Shown: positions 11,128-20,965, counted from the stretch's first letter. The stretch is 64,000 nucleotides of DNA from an uncultured Pelagibacteraceae bacterium (GCA_902546145.1 CACCIT010000002.1:1-64000), one strand, 5' to 3'. A program made the numbers and translations. Notes: generated by a model from the letters alone, not told the origin.

Positions 11128-12509
11128 TGAGATACGTCAGCACCAGAAATACTTCAAAAACATATGAATTTAAGGATGTTTTTATCAAAGGTCTTGCTGA
11201 TGATGGGGGATTGTTTATTCCTAGCTCACTTCCAAACTATAGTGAAAAAGAAATTCAAGAATTGAGGTCACTAAATTATTCAGATTTAGCAAAAAAAATT
11301 ATTTTTCCTTTTATAGGAAATTTTATGGATAAAGATGAGTTGTCTAAAATAATTGATAAATCTTATTCTGTTTTTAGAAGAGAAAATGTAATTGATTTCA
11401 TAAAAATAGGGGATCGATCAGTCTTAGAGTTATTTCATGGCCCAACACTAGCCTTTAAGGATGTTGCTATGCAACTTCTTGGAAATTTTTATGAATTTTA
11501 TTTAAGCAAGCAAAAAGAAAAAATTAATATTGTAGTTGCCACATCTGGAGACACAGGGGCAGCAGCTATAGATGCAATAAAAGGAAAAGAAAATTTAAAT
11601 ATTTTTGTACTACATCCTGATAATCGAGTTTCTTCTGTTCAGCGAAAAATCATGACTACTGGAAAACATGAAAATGTATTTAATATCGCTATTAAAGGAA
11701 ATTTTGATGACTGCCAAAACTTAGTTAAATCAATGTTTTCTGACACAAAATTTTCTCAAGATATTAATATGTCAGGTGTAAATTCAATCAACTGGGCAAG
11801 AATTATTGCTCAATGTGTTTATTACTTTTACAGCTATTATCTCATTGAAGATCACTCTAAACTCACTAATTTTTCTGTTCCCACAGGGAATTTCGGAGAT
11901 GTATACGCAGGTTACTTAGCCAAAAAAATGGGTTTGCCCATTAATAAATTGATTGTTGCAACAAATCAAAATGACATTCTCCATAGAGCTATTTCAAACG
12001 GTAATTACGAGGCTGAAACTGTTTCCGAAACTATTTCTCCTAGTATGGATATACAGATCGCAAGTAACTTTGAGAGACTTATTTTTGATTTGAATGATAA
12101 GAATTCAGAACAAACATCAAAAGACATGATAAAAATTAAAGAAGAAGGAAAATATTCAATTGATAAAGAAAAGTTGAATTTAATTAATCAAGATTTCTTA
12201 TCAGCAAGAATGAGCGAGACCGAAACACTTGATATTATTAAGTCTGTTTATCAAGAATTTAATATTGTTTTAGACCCTCATACTGCAATTGGTTATGGAG
12301 CTTTTGATAAACATAATCTCAATGGTAATAATATTGTGCTAGCAACAGCACATCCATGTAAGTTTCCTGATGCAATTAAAAGTGCTATAAATATTAAAGC
12401 TGAGTTACCAAAAGAACTTCAATTTATATTAAATGAGAAAGAAAATTATGATATTCTTGAAAATAATATTGAAAAAGTAAAAGAACATATTAAAGATAGA
12501 TCCAAATGA
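11127..12509 (+). CDS. thrC: Threonine synthase
   Basis: A PLP enzyme converting O-phosphohomoserine to threonine. The N-terminus (YVSTRNTSKTYEF ... GLADDGGLFIP) is diagnostic. The PLP lysine lies in FHGPTLAFKDVAMQLLG, followed by the phosphate loop ATSGDTGAAA. Length 460 fits the proteobacterial long form. It sits at the end of the cox operon, a known alphaproteobacterial arrangement, and overlaps the peroxiredoxin start by four bases. The preceding enzyme of the pathway, thrB, is encoded at 13408 on the opposite strand. Confidence 0.96.
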   Translation: MRYVSTRNTSKTYEFKDVFIKGLADDGGLFIPSSLPNYSEKEIQELRSLNYSDLAKKIIFPFIGNFMDKDELSKIIDKSYSVFRRENVIDFIKIGDRSVLELFHGPTLAFKDVAMQLLGNFYEFYLSKQKEKINIVVATSGDTGAAAIDAIKGKENLNIFVLHPDNRVSSVQRKIMTTGKHENVFNIAIKGNFDDCQNLVKSMFSDTKFSQDINMSGVNSINWARIIAQCVYYFYSYYLIEDHSKLTNFSVPTGNFGDVYAGYLAKKMGLPINKLIVATNQNDILHRAISNGNYEAETVSETISPSMDIQIASNFERLIFDLNDKNSEQTSKDMIKIKEEGKYSIDKEKLNLINQDFLSARMSETETLDIIKSVYQEFNIVLDPHTAIGYGAFDKHNLNGNNIVLATAHPCKFPDAIKSAINIKAELPKELQFILNEKENYDILENNIEKVKEHIKDRSK

Positions 12510-12991
12510 AAATAAAAGAAAACGATAACCTACCAAATTCAGAAATTTTTGTTCTTCAAGATGGAGAGCCTGTAAAAAAAAATATAGAAGATTTTTTTAA
12601 AGACAAAAAAGTTGTAATATTTGGACTACCTGGGGCATATACTTCTGTATGTTCTGCTAAACATTTGCCAGGATATATTAAGATGCATGATCAATATAAA
12701 GAAAAAGGTATTGATCATATAATTTGTATTTCAGTAAATGATCCCTTTGTGATGAATGCTTGGGGTAAACAAAATGATGTAGGTGAAAAAATTGTTATGA
12801 TGGGTGATCCATTTCTTAATTTCACAAAAGAAATTGGTGCAGATGTTGATAAAAGTGGCAGAGGGTTAGGAATTAGATCTAATAGATACACGATGTTTGT
12901 TGATAACATGAAGGTTATTAAACTTCAGGAAGAAGCAGATACAGGATCTTGTGAAATCTCAGCAGCAGAAAATTTCTTTAAATTAATCTAG
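12506..12991 (+). CDS. Peroxiredoxin, Prx5/AhpE-type redoxin
   Basis: A thiol peroxidase of 161 residues. The peroxidatic cysteine lies in GLPGAYTSVCSAKHLPGY, matching Prx5-family proteins, and a further Cys is near residue 150 (GSCEIS). It reduces peroxides using a thiol donor that the sequence does not show. ATG overlaps the thrC stop (ATGA). It converges on rnhA with a nine-base coding overlap, leaving no room for a terminator. Confidence 0.92.
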   Translation: MKIKENDNLPNSEIFVLQDGEPVKKNIEDFFKDKKVVIFGLPGAYTSVCSAKHLPGYIKMHDQYKEKGIDHIICISVNDPFVMNAWGKQNDVGEKIVMMGDPFLNFTKEIGADVDKSGRGLGIRSNRYTMFVDNMKVIKLQEEADTGSCEISAAENFFKLI

Positions 12992-13408
12992 ACTTGCAGC
13001 TTTTTTAGCTAATAAATCAACTTCTTCATTTAGTGGATTTCCAGCATGAGCTTTAACCCAGTTCCACTTAATCTTAGAATTATTATTCAAATCATGTAAT
13101 TGAACCCATAAATCTTTATTTTTAACATTTTCTTTACTAGATGTTTTCCAATTATTTTTAATCCAATTGTGGATCCAATCAGTAATTCCATTTTTAACAT
13201 ATTTAGAATCTGTGTAGATTTCTATCAAATCTTCAGAATTTACCTCTTTTAATGCATTGATTGTCGCCATTAATTCCATTCTATTATTTGTTGTATCTTT
13301 TTCACTTCCACTTATTTTTTTCACTTCATTATCAGTACATATTATTGCTGCCCATCCGCCATTTCCTGGATTTTTTAAACATGAGCCATCTGTATAAATT
13401 TTAATCAT
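12983..13408 (-). CDS. rnhA: Ribonuclease HI
   Basis: Cleaves the RNA strand of RNA-DNA hybrids. The catalytic carboxylates are visible: Asp in IYTDGSCLKNPGNGGW, Glu in NRMELMA, Asp in IYTDSKYV and the late Asp in NEEVDLLAKKAA. Length (141) is slightly short but complete. It follows thrB with a one-base overlap on the minus strand and overlaps the 3' end of the peroxiredoxin gene. A second RNase H (type HII) is encoded at 28953. Confidence 0.95.
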   Translation of the reverse strand: MIKIYTDGSCLKNPGNGGWAAIICTDNEVKKISGSEKDTTNNRMELMATINALKEVNSEDLIEIYTDSKYVKNGITDWIHNWIKNNWKTSSKENVKNKDLWVQLHDLNNNSKIKWNWVKAHAGNPLNEEVDLLAKKAASLD

Positions 13409-14373
13409 TAAATCAAATAATCTTTAAAACTATTCAAATTGTTATGGGTAATAAGTTTTTGATAATATTCGTTCGGATCCTTAATTTTGATTAATGCTGT
13501 TTTTGGAGTATTTGTATAATCATATAGTCTAGTTAACAGATATCTAAGGGCAGCACCTCTACACAAAATATTTAAATTGTTTTTTTCATTTAATTTAATT
13601 TTCTTAACACTGTTGTATCCCTTGATTAATTTATCAACTTTCTTCTTATTAATTAAAAATTTTTTATTTTTTTCATCAAAACATAGCGCATTAATACAGA
13701 TTGCTATTTCATACATATAGCAATCGTTAGCAGCAAAGTAAAAGTCTATAATTCCCGACAGCTTATTTTTATTAAAAAAAATATTATCTACGAATAAATC
13801 ACCATGTATAATCCCAGAAGGAAGTTTTTTTGGCCAATTTTTTTTAATATCATTAAAATTATTAAATAAAAATTTTTTCAAATTTGATCCTTTATTTGAT
13901 TTAAATTTAATACTCTGGAGTAAAGGTTTTAAATATTTTACACCCATTGAATTTTTTCTGGTAAATTTTATCTTCTTAGTAACCATATGCATTTTAGCTA
14001 TTGCTTTTCCAATAGCATAGCAGTCACTTTCGTTAACTTTCTTTTTATCTTTTCCACTTAAGAAAGTGACAATACAAGCTGTTTTATTTTTTAGTTTAAT
14101 TAAATAATTTTTGTCTTTAGTTTTAAGTGGTCTTGGGCAATTAATTTTTGAATCATTTAAATGATCCATTAATTTCATAAAAAAAGGTATCTCTTTTGGA
14201 AGAACTCTCTTCTCAAAAATTGTGAGAATAAACTTTTTATTTTTGGATTTTAAAATGTAATTTGTATTTTCAATTCCTTTAGTAATTCCTTGGAAACTTA
14301 AAATTTTTTCAATATTAAACTTGTTGTTTATTATATCGATATCACTCTGATTTATTTTTGTATATACAGCCAT
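13408..14373 (-). CDS. thrB: Homoserine kinase, aminoglycoside-phosphotransferase fold
   Basis: Phosphorylates homoserine for threonine synthesis, using the APH-type kinase fold found in alphaproteobacteria rather than the GHMP fold of E. coli ThrB. Visible features are FQGITKGIENTNYIL near the N-terminus and the catalytic loop GIIHGDLFVDNIFF with a later GIIDFYFA (metal-binding Asp). Length 321 is typical. It lies next to ispH and rnhA on the minus strand and close to thrC, whose substrate it makes. Confidence 0.92.
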   Translation of the reverse strand: MAVYTKINQSDIDIINNKFNIEKILSFQGITKGIENTNYILKSKNKKFILTIFEKRVLPKEIPFFMKLMDHLNDSKINCPRPLKTKDKNYLIKLKNKTACIVTFLSGKDKKKVNESDCYAIGKAIAKMHMVTKKIKFTRKNSMGVKYLKPLLQSIKFKSNKGSNLKKFLFNNFNDIKKNWPKKLPSGIIHGDLFVDNIFFNKNKLSGIIDFYFAANDCYMYEIAICINALCFDEKNKKFLINKKKVDKLIKGYNSVKKIKLNEKNNLNILCRGAALRYLLTRLYDYTNTPKTALIKIKDPNEYYQKLITHNNLNSFKDYLI

Positions 14374-15318
14374 TTAATTTAATTTCTTAGGAACTTTAAA
14401 GACCACATTTTCTTTTATAATTTCTACTTCCTCAACATTTATAGAAAATTTTTTTTTTAATTCATTAATAAAATCTTCTACAAGAATTTCAGGTGCTGAT
14501 GCTCCTGATGATATACCAATAGTATTTGAATTCTGTATTTGATCAAAAGGAATTTCACTTTCAGAATGAAAAAGTTGTGAATTTTGACAACCTGATTTTT
14601 TTGCTACTTCAACAAGTCTAACTGAATTTGAAGAGTTTCTACTACCTATTACAAAAAACATATCACACTCTTTTGCAATATTTTTTACTGCCATTTGTCT
14701 ATTAGTTGTTGCATAACAAATATCCTCTTTTGCTGGCTCTTTAATGTTTGTAAATCTATCTTTCAAAATCTTTATTATTTCTTTGGTGTCATCAACGGAT
14801 AGTGTTGTTTGAGTTATATAAGCCAATTTTTCTTTATGATTGGTTTTGTACACCATTGCTTCAGCTTCATTTTGAACCAAATCAATAGATCCTTTAGGTA
14901 ATTGGCCCATAGTGCCTATTACTTCTGGATGGTTCTCATGTCCAATCAAAATAATATGATAACCAGCTTTATTTAAGTTTTCCGCTTCTCTATGAACTTT
15001 AGAAACTAGTGGACAAGTAGCATCTACATAAGTCATTTTATAATTTTCAGCATCTTCTGGTATTTTTTTTGGAACACCGTGCGCAGAAAAAATAACAGGT
15101 CTAGATTTGTCATTAATTTCCTCTAATTCTTCAACAAAGATAGCACCTTTATTTTTTAAATTATCAACAACATGCTTGTTATGAACGATTTCGTGTCTAA
15201 CATAAACTGGCGATCCATATTTTTGAATAGATTTTTCTACAATCTCTATAGCTCTCTCAACACCAGCACAAAAACCTCTTGGAGCAGAAAGTAAAATTTT
15301 AATTTGTTTGTTTTTCAT
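14374..15318 (-). CDS. ispH: 4-hydroxy-3-methylbut-2-enyl diphosphate reductase
   Basis: The last enzyme of the MEP isoprenoid pathway, a 4Fe-4S protein producing IPP and DMAPP. Signatures are LSAPRGFCAGVERAIE, EIVHNKHVV, DATCPLVSKVH and GISSGASAPE; the three cluster cysteines lie in the first, third and CYATTNRQ segments. Length is 314. Its start overlaps the 3' end of blh by 20 bases, so the gene making isoprenoid precursors is coupled to the one making retinal from carotene. Confidence 0.97.
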   Translation of the reverse strand: MKNKQIKILLSAPRGFCAGVERAIEIVEKSIQKYGSPVYVRHEIVHNKHVVDNLKNKGAIFVEELEEINDKSRPVIFSAHGVPKKIPEDAENYKMTYVDATCPLVSKVHREAENLNKAGYHIILIGHENHPEVIGTMGQLPKGSIDLVQNEAEAMVYKTNHKEKLAYITQTTLSVDDTKEIIKILKDRFTNIKEPAKEDICYATTNRQMAVKNIAKECDMFFVIGSRNSSNSVRLVEVAKKSGCQNSQLFHSESEIPFDQIQNSNTIGISSGASAPEILVEDFINELKKKFSINVEEVEIIKENVVFKVPKKLN

Positions 15319-16246
15319 TTTTCTCTAAAAAATATTCCAGCAATATATGTGGAAAGGTTAAAGACGCCAAACCAATAAAAATTAGTTTCAAGATTGCATC
15401 ATCTATATAATTAATGTCATTTAATAAAAATAATACAATTATTGAAATAAAGATTGTTAAAAGAGTAAGTGGTAAAGCCTTTAAAATAAATAATTTTAGT
15501 CCATTTTGGAGATTGTTTTCATCAAGGTCTATCGCAAGTGAAATAGAGTGCCTCACAGAATGTAAAAAACAAAAATAAATTGTAAAAGCTGTTAAAGGAG
15601 TAAAGTAGTAATTTAAAATTATAATTGAGAAATAATCAAAAAAAATAGTGAATTTTTTTAATTCAAATTTATCAATAAATAAAAATATACTTGATAATGA
15701 ACTCAAAATAATTGATATCTCGATTATCTTTTTTTCTTCTAAAAATTCTAAGAATAAATAAAAATTTTCATTAACAACAAGTAATGATTTGAATATTTTC
15801 ACAGTATCATCAAAATGAAAAAAAAGAGGGGCAAGAATTATGAGCGATCCTTTTAAAAGGTATAATATTTGAATTAAGTAAGATTTTTTGTTTATTAAAA
15901 ATTGTGTATCTTCTTTACCAAAATGAAATGATGCCACTATAAGAAAAACTAACAGTGTGGTTGCAGGTAAGAGTGACCAAATAATAATGACACAAACTGC
16001 TATAAAAATATAGAAAATATAGAAAATATATATTTTTTCAAAATTAAATAATTTAAGAAGTTTTTTACCTTTAATATTATCTAATGCACCGTGTGAAACT
16101 CCAATAGTTAAAATTAAAAATAAGCAAATTGATGATGGAATATCTAAATAATTTAATCTAAACATCACAACAGAAAATAGATTAATTAACAAAAAAAATA
16201 TAAATGAATGATTAAGGTTAATTTTTTTAATTAATTGATTAGTCAT
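15299..16246 (-). CDS. blh: Brp/Blh family beta-carotene 15,15'-dioxygenase
   Basis: An integral membrane enzyme that cleaves beta-carotene into two retinals, the chromophore of proteorhodopsin. Conserved histidine motifs of the Brp/Blh family are visible: GVSHGALDNIKG near residue 50, VASFHFGKEDTQF near residue 105 and FLHSVRHS near residue 225, among many hydrophobic helices. Length is 315. It is the last gene of the crtI-crtB-crtY-blh block and overlaps ispH. No rhodopsin gene is in the window, so the pairing with proteorhodopsin is inferred from the pathway. Confidence 0.92.
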   Translation of the reverse strand: MTNQLIKKINLNHSFIFFLLINLFSVVMFRLNYLDIPSSICLFLILTIGVSHGALDNIKGKKLLKLFNFEKIYIFYIFYIFIAVCVIIIWSLLPATTLLVFLIVASFHFGKEDTQFLINKKSYLIQILYLLKGSLIILAPLFFHFDDTVKIFKSLLVVNENFYLFLEFLEEKKIIEISIILSSLSSIFLFIDKFELKKFTIFFDYFSIIILNYYFTPLTAFTIYFCFLHSVRHSISLAIDLDENNLQNGLKLFILKALPLTLLTIFISIIVLFLLNDINYIDDAILKLIFIGLASLTFPHILLEYFLEKNEKQTN

Positions 16247-17311
16247 TTAAAATAATTCTTTTAAAAATTTCCATTTAGGCATTTTTAAAATTATTTCTAA
16301 ATCTTCAACAAAATTACTTTTATTAGATAAGAAATTAATAGCAGTCTTAGGTGAACTATTGAACATTTTAAAGAAAATTTCCCCCATATCTGAAGAGTTA
16401 TTTCTTAAAACTTTCAAAAAAATATTGTCCAAAAAATCATATTTTTTTTTAATTTTAAACAATTTAGCTTTAGAAATATTATCAATATTTTCTACTATAT
16501 ATTTGCTGTGTTCCTGAATATTTAAAAAAGTATAACCCGTGCTTAATCTTGTCATATCACCGGCTGATCCAATATATATTTCATTTAATTTTTTTAGATT
16601 TTTATTTCTAAATAAAGGTATAGAGCCTTCTTCTTTAAAATTGATTTTATAATTTCTGATATTTAAATGGTTTTTTAAGTATTGATCTATTTGATTATTA
16701 TAATCTTTTATATTTTCATTACTTAAATTTGATATCCAGGTAGTCTCCACAAGTGCACTTTTTTTTGAAAAAGGTAAAGTGTAAAAAAAATGAACCTCAT
16801 TTTTTTGATCACATGCAAAATCCATTAAGTTAAATATTTGGTCATCAAAAAAATCTTTTTCAGTTTCAATTTCTACACCACAAAAATGTTGCCACAAATT
16901 ATTTGGCTTATTTTCAAAATTTGGAACGCTGTTAAAAATTATTGAATTTGATAATTCAATATCATTAATATTCTTAAAAAATTTTATATTTTCATTTAAT
17001 TTAAGTTTTGAAAGAATTTTGTCATAAAATTTTCCAGTATCTATAGATTGGTAAGGTGTTAGTTTACAATCAATAAACTTTGTATCATTAGGAATGTTTA
17101 TAGAAAAATTATCCCAACTTTTTTTTACACAATCATCAAAATTATGTGGAAATACTTTCCAAAATGACCAAGTTTTATCTCTTTTATATTCATCCCTAGG
17201 CTCAATTATAGCCAAAGATTTATTTTTTAATTTATCAGAAATTTCAAGTTCATAAGCCAAAGACAAACCCGCACAACCGCCACCGATAATTATGTAATCA
17301 AAATCTTTCAT
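16247..17311 (-). CDS. crtY: Lycopene beta-cyclase
   Basis: Cyclises both ends of lycopene to give beta-carotene. It shows the N-terminal FAD motif YIIIGGGCAGLSLAYEL, the family segment DKTWSFWKVFP, and YTLPFSKKSALVETTWIS typical of CrtY/CrtL, followed by GSIPLFRNK and GDMTRLSTGYTF. Length 354. The start overlaps the 3' end of crtB by 14 bases and blh begins one base after its stop, so the four pigment genes are tightly coupled. Confidence 0.93.
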   Translation of the reverse strand: MKDFDYIIIGGGCAGLSLAYELEISDKLKNKSLAIIEPRDEYKRDKTWSFWKVFPHNFDDCVKKSWDNFSINIPNDTKFIDCKLTPYQSIDTGKFYDKILSKLKLNENIKFFKNINDIELSNSIIFNSVPNFENKPNNLWQHFCGVEIETEKDFFDDQIFNLMDFACDQKNEVHFFYTLPFSKKSALVETTWISNLSNENIKDYNNQIDQYLKNHLNIRNYKINFKEEGSIPLFRNKNLKKLNEIYIGSAGDMTRLSTGYTFLNIQEHSKYIVENIDNISKAKLFKIKKKYDFLDNIFLKVLRNNSSDMGEIFFKMFNSSPKTAINFLSNKSNFVEDLEIILKMPKWKFLKELF

Positions 17312-18149
17312 TTAAATTTATCTCTTCATTAATTAATGAATGATCATGTTCAATGTTATTATCATTTTTATTTGTAAATGTTAAAATTATTAAATCAAAA
17401 ATTGATAAAAAAGTTTCAATAATTTTTTCAATTTTTGTTACATAAATTTTTCCAGAATTTTTATAATTTTCTAAATTATTTTTATTAATTATTTTGTGTC
17501 CAATTTTTCTGTAGACTCGTCTTGCAACTAAAATAGAGAATCTGAAACTTAAAGGTATTTCTTTAATTGAGTAAAAAGAATTTTCATAAAATTTTTCAGA
17601 TAAAGAAATGGTAGATTTGATATCTTTGAAATTTTCATTGATATAAATTCTTTTATTATTTTTATCTTCAATTACGTCTCTTGAAATATTGGTAAGCTGC
17701 ATTGCTATTCCAAGATCGATTGCTGATTTCAAGGAATTTGTCTTATTAACTTTTAAAACTTTTGCCATCATTAAACCAACTGTGCCTGCTACTCTATAAG
17801 AGTAAATTAATAACTCCTTTTTTGATTTTAATTCCACTCTTTCTTTAATATCTGAATTAATCCCATCAAATAAATCATTAATTACTTTTGTTGAAATACT
17901 AAATTCATCTATAAGTGCCCAAATATTTTTAATAACAATGTTTTGAAAGTTTTTATTTAAAAAATCTTTCTTAAATTTTTCAAATTTAATTATTTTGTCT
18001 TCTAATTTTCCTGGATCATCTGCAATATTATCTGCTTCTCTACAAAAATCATAAAGCGCAGAACATTTATCATAAGTTTTTTTTGGTAAAAAAAAACCAG
18101 CCCAATTAAATGATTTTGCATATGTTGCTAAATAATTTTTAGTTAACAT
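17298..18149 (-). CDS. crtB: Phytoene synthase
   Basis: Condenses two geranylgeranyl diphosphates to phytoene. Both Asp-rich metal-binding motifs are present: DFCREADNIADD near residue 35 and QLTNISRDVIED near residue 155. The length of 283 is typical. crtE, which would supply the substrate, is not in the window. It lies one base after crtI and overlaps crtY. Confidence 0.94.
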   Translation of the reverse strand: MLTKNYLATYAKSFNWAGFFLPKKTYDKCSALYDFCREADNIADDPGKLEDKIIKFEKFKKDFLNKNFQNIVIKNIWALIDEFSISTKVINDLFDGINSDIKERVELKSKKELLIYSYRVAGTVGLMMAKVLKVNKTNSLKSAIDLGIAMQLTNISRDVIEDKNNKRIYINENFKDIKSTISLSEKFYENSFYSIKEIPLSFRFSILVARRVYRKIGHKIINKNNLENYKNSGKIYVTKIEKIIETFLSIFDLIILTFTNKNDNNIEHDHSLINEEINLNERF

Positions 18150-18150
18150 T

Positions 18151-19611
18151 TTAGATCAATTTATCTAATACTTTTGCTGATGAAAGTACTCCTGGTACTC
18201 CCGCACCTGGGTGAGTTCCAGCACCAACAAAATATAAACCATTATAAATCTCTGATTTATTATGAAATCTAAAATAAGCTGATTGAGTGAATTTAGGCTG
18301 AATTGAAAAACCTGATCCATATTTTGTATTTAGTTCTTTCTCAAAATAATCAGGTGTAAGATAAAAGTCTGATACGATATTATCTCTAAGATTTGGCATT
18401 AAATCATTTTCCATTTTATCTACCACAAGATTTTTCATTTTTTCACCTTCTATTTGCCAATCTATATTTGATTGATTATTTGGAACTGGCACCAATACAT
18501 AAAAACAATCACTTCCCTCAGGAGCCATGCTCTTATCTGTTGCAGACGGTCTATGTAGATAATAGCTAATATCGTTATTTAATTTTTTATAATCAAAAAT
18601 ATCATCCAGATGTTCTTTATATTTGTTCCCAAATTTAATTGTATGATGCTCAACGTTTTCATAGACTTTTTTGGTTCCAAAATAATAAATAAATAAACCC
18701 ATTGAGTAATCCATCCTCTTTTGTTTCCAATCAAACAGCATTGAATTTTTTAGGTTTTTACTAGTCATCTTTTCATAAAAAGCAGGAGGGTCTGCATTAC
18801 AAATAACATTATCAGCTTCGATAATCTCTTCATTGTCAACTACAACACCAGTAATTTTATTATTCTTAGTAATAATTTCTTTTACCTCAGTATTTTTTAT
18901 TATTTCGATTTCTATTTCCTCCATTAACTTTTCAAATCCTTTAATTATATTTCCCGTACCACCCATTGAATAATGAATGCCCCATTTTTTTTCTAAATAA
19001 AGAATTAGCCCATAAATTGATGTAGTTGTGAACGGATTACCACCAACCAAAAGTGGATGCATACTAAGCATCCTTCTTAATTTTTCATTTTTTACATAAG
19101 ACGATACTAATGAATAAACTGATTTATAACTCTTAAGTTTTAATAATGCTGGCAGCTGTTTCATCATAAAAAAAGGTTTATCAAATGGAACATCTGCAAG
19201 CTCTAAAAATCCCTTCTCAAAAATTTTTTTGGTAAAATTTACTAAATCTTCATACCCCTTAACATCTTCTTGATTTAAATTTTCAATTTGTTTTTTCATT
19301 TCTATTTCATTACCTGAGTAATTAAATTTAGTTTGGTCCTCAAAAACAAATTGATACCAAATTTTAAGTGGAGTTAGTTTTATGTAGTCCTCAGGATTTT
19401 TATTAAACAAACTGAATAGTTCGTTAATTAAATATGGAGCTGTTATTACTGTTGGCCCAGCATCATAGGTAAAACCATCTTTTTTGAAAACTCTAGCTCT
19501 TCCACCTAGGTCTGAATGTTTTTCTATTAATTTTACTTTGTGTCCTTTGGCTCTTAGTCTTATTGCTGCAGCAATACCACCAAATCCAGATCCAATAACT
19601 ATAGAATTCAT
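18151..19611 (-). CDS. crtI: Phytoene desaturase (CrtI type)
   Basis: Converts phytoene to lycopene with FAD. The N-terminal dinucleotide fold reads IGSGFGGIAAAIRLRAKGH, followed by DLGGRARVFKKDGFTYDAGPTV. The C-terminal signature GLYFVGAGTHPGAGVPGVL is intact. Length 486 is normal. It is the first gene of the pigment block, 39 bases after atpF on the same strand. The gap contains TATAAA-like sequence but no convincing full promoter, so read-through from the F0 operon is possible. Confidence 0.95.
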   Translation of the reverse strand: MNSIVIGSGFGGIAAAIRLRAKGHKVKLIEKHSDLGGRARVFKKDGFTYDAGPTVITAPYLINELFSLFNKNPEDYIKLTPLKIWYQFVFEDQTKFNYSGNEIEMKKQIENLNQEDVKGYEDLVNFTKKIFEKGFLELADVPFDKPFFMMKQLPALLKLKSYKSVYSLVSSYVKNEKLRRMLSMHPLLVGGNPFTTTSIYGLILYLEKKWGIHYSMGGTGNIIKGFEKLMEEIEIEIIKNTEVKEIITKNNKITGVVVDNEEIIEADNVICNADPPAFYEKMTSKNLKNSMLFDWKQKRMDYSMGLFIYYFGTKKVYENVEHHTIKFGNKYKEHLDDIFDYKKLNNDISYYLHRPSATDKSMAPEGSDCFYVLVPVPNNQSNIDWQIEGEKMKNLVVDKMENDLMPNLRDNIVSDFYLTPDYFEKELNTKYGSGFSIQPKFTQSAYFRFHNKSEIYNGLYFVGAGTHPGAGVPGVLSSAKVLDKLI

Positions 19612-19650
19612 TGCTGTAATTTATAGCTTTTTCAGGAAATTGTAACCGTA

Positions 19651-20148
19651 TTATGAGTTTATTTTTTTTAGTTGTTCTTTAGTTTCTTCTAAATTTTTTT
19701 GAAATACTGCATCCAGTTTAGATTTATCAACTGAAGTAGTTATGATTTTTTTTACTGAGTCTACCGCTATTTTGATTGAAGCATCTTTTATTTCTTTCAA
19801 TGCAGCCTCTTTCATTTGGCTAATTTTATTTTCAGCCAAACTTTTTTTAATTTCTGATGATTTATGAAATTTATCATTTAAATCTATTATTAACTTATCC
19901 GACTCTTTTTTTGCATTTTCCAAAATTTCATTACTTACAGAACTAGCTGTATCTAATTTTTTTTGAGCATTATCGAGTAAAGTTTTTGCTTCTGTTCTCA
20001 ATTTTTCACTTTCATCTATCTCATTTTTGATATCAGAAATCATACCATCAAGCATTTGAGAAACTTTTTGTGGAATTTTAAAGTAAACTAAAACCCCGAT
20101 GAAGATTACAAATGAAATAGCTACCCAGAAAGTTGCATCAATTGCCAT
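19651..20148 (-). CDS. atpF: ATP synthase F0 subunit b
   Basis: Peripheral stalk subunit linking F0 to F1. One N-terminal membrane helix (ATFWVAISFVIFIGVLVYF) is followed by a long charged coiled coil. I chose the ATG at 20146-20148 (MAIDATFW), which has GGAGAT seven bases upstream, over an earlier in-frame start. This overlaps the b' gene by 11 bases. Length is then 165. Having two b-type genes (b and b') is usual in alphaproteobacteria. Confidence 0.93.
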   Translation of the reverse strand: MAIDATFWVAISFVIFIGVLVYFKIPQKVSQMLDGMISDIKNEIDESEKLRTEAKTLLDNAQKKLDTASSVSNEILENAKKESDKLIIDLNDKFHKSSEIKKSLAENKISQMKEAALKEIKDASIKIAVDSVKKIITTSVDKSKLDAVFQKNLEETKEQLKKINS

Positions 20149-20728
20149 AGTATTTATCTCCGTTTCTTCTAGATAGATCGTCAACAATTGCTGATATACT
20201 GCTATTATTTACTTCAGCACCAATCAGTTTCTGAAGTAACTCAGATGACGTTTCTATAGCAATTTTATTTATTTTGTCAGGTGCATTATCTCTTAAAGCT
20301 TGGATTTCTTTTTCCGCTTTAGCTATTTCGTCATCTATTTGTTTATCAAGAACGTCTCTTTTAGCGTTTATATCTTTAACTGCCTTTTCTCTTGCTTGAT
20401 TAAACATAGCATTAGCTTCAGTTTTGCTTTTTAAAATTATTTGATCATATTCTTTAAGTTTGGTCTCACTATCTTCTCTTTGTTTTTCAGCTGCCTCAAT
20501 ATTTTCTAGAATTTGAGATTTTCTAGACTCTAAGTTGTTACTAATTTTTGGAAGAATTAATCTAGATAAAACCAAATACATTATCCCAAAAGTAAGTACT
20601 AACCAGAAAATCTGAGAAACCCAAAACTCTGGATTTAATTGAGGCATACCTCCACTTTCAGCGGCAAAAGCTTCTTTAATAAAAAAGAAGCTTAAAAATA
20701 TTAGATGAAGATATATTTTTTTGACCAT
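20138..20728 (-). CDS. atpG: ATP synthase F0 subunit b'
   Basis: The second peripheral stalk subunit, 196 residues from the ATG at 20728; an in-frame TTG at 20743 would overlap atpE. A hydrophobic N-terminus ending in FAAESGG precedes the membrane helix (FWVSQIFWLVLTFGIMYLVL) and a long coiled coil rich in Glu and Lys. The extra N-terminal hydrophobic stretch is common in alphaproteobacterial b'. It is sometimes labelled atpF2. It forms a heterodimer with the b subunit encoded next. Confidence 0.9.
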   Translation of the reverse strand: MVKKIYLHLIFLSFFFIKEAFAAESGGMPQLNPEFWVSQIFWLVLTFGIMYLVLSRLILPKISNNLESRKSQILENIEAAEKQREDSETKLKEYDQIILKSKTEANAMFNQAREKAVKDINAKRDVLDKQIDDEIAKAEKEIQALRDNAPDKINKIAIETSSELLQKLIGAEVNNSSISAIVDDLSRRNGDKYYGN

Positions 20729-20732
20729 TAAC

Positions 20733-20960
20733 TTAAAACGCAAATAAAATAATCAATGCTACAACTAATCCAAATAATCCTGTTGCTTCAGCAAGTGCAA
20801 AACCTAAAAGTAGGTTAGGAAATTGTTTCTGAGCTGCTGATGGGTTTCTCATAGCACCTGATAAATAATTTCCAAAAATTATTCCAATACCAACACCGGC
20901 ACCAGCTAAAGCTATTGCTGCTAAACCTGCTCCGATCATTTTTGCTGCTTCTAATTCCAT
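20733..20960 (-). CDS. atpE: ATP synthase F0 subunit c
   Basis: The 75-residue proteolipid that forms the rotor ring. Two hydrophobic helices flank the polar loop NYLSGAMRNPSAAQKQFPN. The ion-binding carboxylate lies in LLGFALAEATGLFGL, and the sequence around it lacks the extra polar residues of sodium-type rings, so proton use is likely. The gene is preceded by an unusually strong ribosome binding site, in keeping with its need for many copies per complex. Confidence 0.97.
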   Translation of the reverse strand: MELEAAKMIGAGLAAIALAGAGVGIGIIFGNYLSGAMRNPSAAQKQFPNLLLGFALAEATGLFGLVVALIILFAF

Positions 20961-20965
20961 TATAT

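Noticed and set aside
19612-19650. Promoter in the atpF-crtI gap (TTACAA...TATAAA)
   Set aside because: Spacing of about 14 bases is too short for sigma-70, so I did not list it as a feature.
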